Assembly (NCBI GenBank): GCA_016839875.1
Contig: JAEOTK010000386.1
Coordinates: forward strand, 1 to 5,618
DNA length: 5,618 nucleotides
Source of the DNA: Candidatus Heimdallarchaeota archaeon
Lineage (GTDB): Archaea; Asgardarchaeota; Heimdallarchaeia; Heimdallarchaeales; Heimdallarchaeaceae
Direction of reading: 5' to 3'
A program made the position numbers and the translations under genes. Below the pieces are notes generated by a model. The model ran no database searches and was not told the origin of the DNA. It saw only the letters and a list, made by a program, of their open reading frames with translations. Below are positions 5,142 through 5,618 of the stretch, piece by piece (within the stretch, counting starts at the first letter, position 1; every line of letters starts with the position of its first letter).

Positions 5142-5618
5142 TTATTTTGCTAATTCATTTTGCACTTCAGTACTTTTTGATTTCTTTCTCTTAAGCAACC
5201 ATTGTATAATCATGATAATGAATAATGCAAACATTATGAGAATAGATATATAGAAAAACCAAGTAGCGAAAGAGATTTGTTTTTTGGAAGTAGATATCCC
5301 TGCATCATATCTAGCTTTAGAATATGCTACTTCATAGAAAACGTAGCTTAAGAACATTATAATATCTACTCCTGCAGGCATCAAAAATTCACCGTCTCCC
5401 CAAGGAGTTACAGCTGGAGAGATCAAAGTCATTATAGTAAAGAATACAATTGTAGCTTTGAACTTTGATCTATTTGAATTCTTTATACTATGAATTAAAT
5501 TCATAATAAAACCAAATGTTATGAAACTTATCAGAAGAATATAGAATAATGAACTGATACTAAGATATTTCTGATAGATTGTTCTAGTTGGATAGCTATA
5601 GGAAGTTTCTGGACGTAA
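5142..5618 (-). CDS. Small multi-pass membrane protein, 5'-partial, function unknown
   Basis: The frame stays open to the right edge, giving 158 visible residues; the ATG at 5504 is probably not the start because the 38 codons before it encode a hydrophobic segment continuous with it. Visible helices are at about 22-44, 52-72, 82-99 (weaker) and 116-142. The loop between the second and third contains PAVTPWGDGEFLMPAGVD (69-85), with a compact Trp-Gly-Asp-Gly-Glu that looks like a conserved turn or ligand-facing loop. The third segment is aromatic and polar (FLSYVFYEVAYSKARYD). The protein ends in a strongly basic stretch (KRKKSK, 143-148) and short polar tail, which by the positive-inside rule should be cytoplasmic. 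I do not recognise the family. There are no cysteines, signal peptide or enzyme motifs in the visible part. Confidence 0.75.
   Translation of the reverse strand, partial: LRPETSYSYPTRTIYQKYLSISSLFYILLISFITFGFIMNLIHSIKNSNRSKFKATIVFFTIMTLISPAVTPWGDGEFLMPAGVDIIMFLSYVFYEVAYSKARYDAGISTSKKQISFATWFFYISILIMFALFIIMIIQWLLKRKKSKSTEVQNELAK

Noticed and set aside
5502..5504. ATG at 5504 as the true start of the last gene
   Set aside because: The 38 codons upstream to the window edge are open and encode a membrane segment that runs through this Met.
1..5618. tRNA, rRNA, CRISPR array, insertion sequence or long repeat
   Set aside because: The gaps are all 81 bases or less with no cloverleaf-like sequence or direct repeats, and no transposase-like coding sequence or terminal repeats were seen.

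Overview
The window is AT-rich and reads as archaeal. The clearest promoter is a purine-rich BRE-like stretch followed by a TATA-like box centred about 26 bases before an ATG, which is the layout of a leaderless archaeal transcript. None of the visible starts has a convincing Shine-Dalgarno sequence, and the candidate terminators are T-tracts. The dehydrogenase resembles GyaR-type glyoxylate reductases of Thermococcales as I recall them. A mesophilic lineage such as an Asgard archaeon is plausible from the base composition and protein types, but that is a guess the sequence cannot settle.

Layout: two genes run rightward. The first (2-523) is the 3' part of a cysteine-rich membrane protein whose start lies off the left edge. 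The second (586-1554) is a complete D-2-hydroxyacid dehydrogenase of the glyoxylate/hydroxypyruvate reductase type. The remaining four genes run leftward. Read in transcription order from the right edge they are: a small multi-pass membrane protein (5142-5618, open to the right edge), a 12-helix major facilitator transporter (3786-5060), a single-domain Old Yellow Enzyme-type flavin oxidoreductase with a C-terminal cysteine cluster (2628-3719), and a divergent relative of M29/aminopeptidase T-like metalloenzymes (1556-2578). The two sets converge at 1554/1556 with one base between stop codons. About 93% of the window is coding. The longest gap is 81 bases, and I found no RNA gene, mobile element or CRISPR array.

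How the genes may work together: transporter, ene-reductase and aminopeptidase/dioxygenase-fold protein lie on one strand with gaps of 49 to 66 bases. They could be a loose uptake-and-conversion cluster for a small organic substrate. However, T-tracts and possible TATA boxes in the gaps also fit separately transcribed genes. No complete pathway is visible. The most interesting points are the apparent loss of metal ligands in the M29-like protein, the short iron-sulfur-like cysteine motif on the flavoenzyme, and the membrane protein with two cysteine clusters predicted on the same membrane face. I do not see strong evidence for a new multi-gene system.
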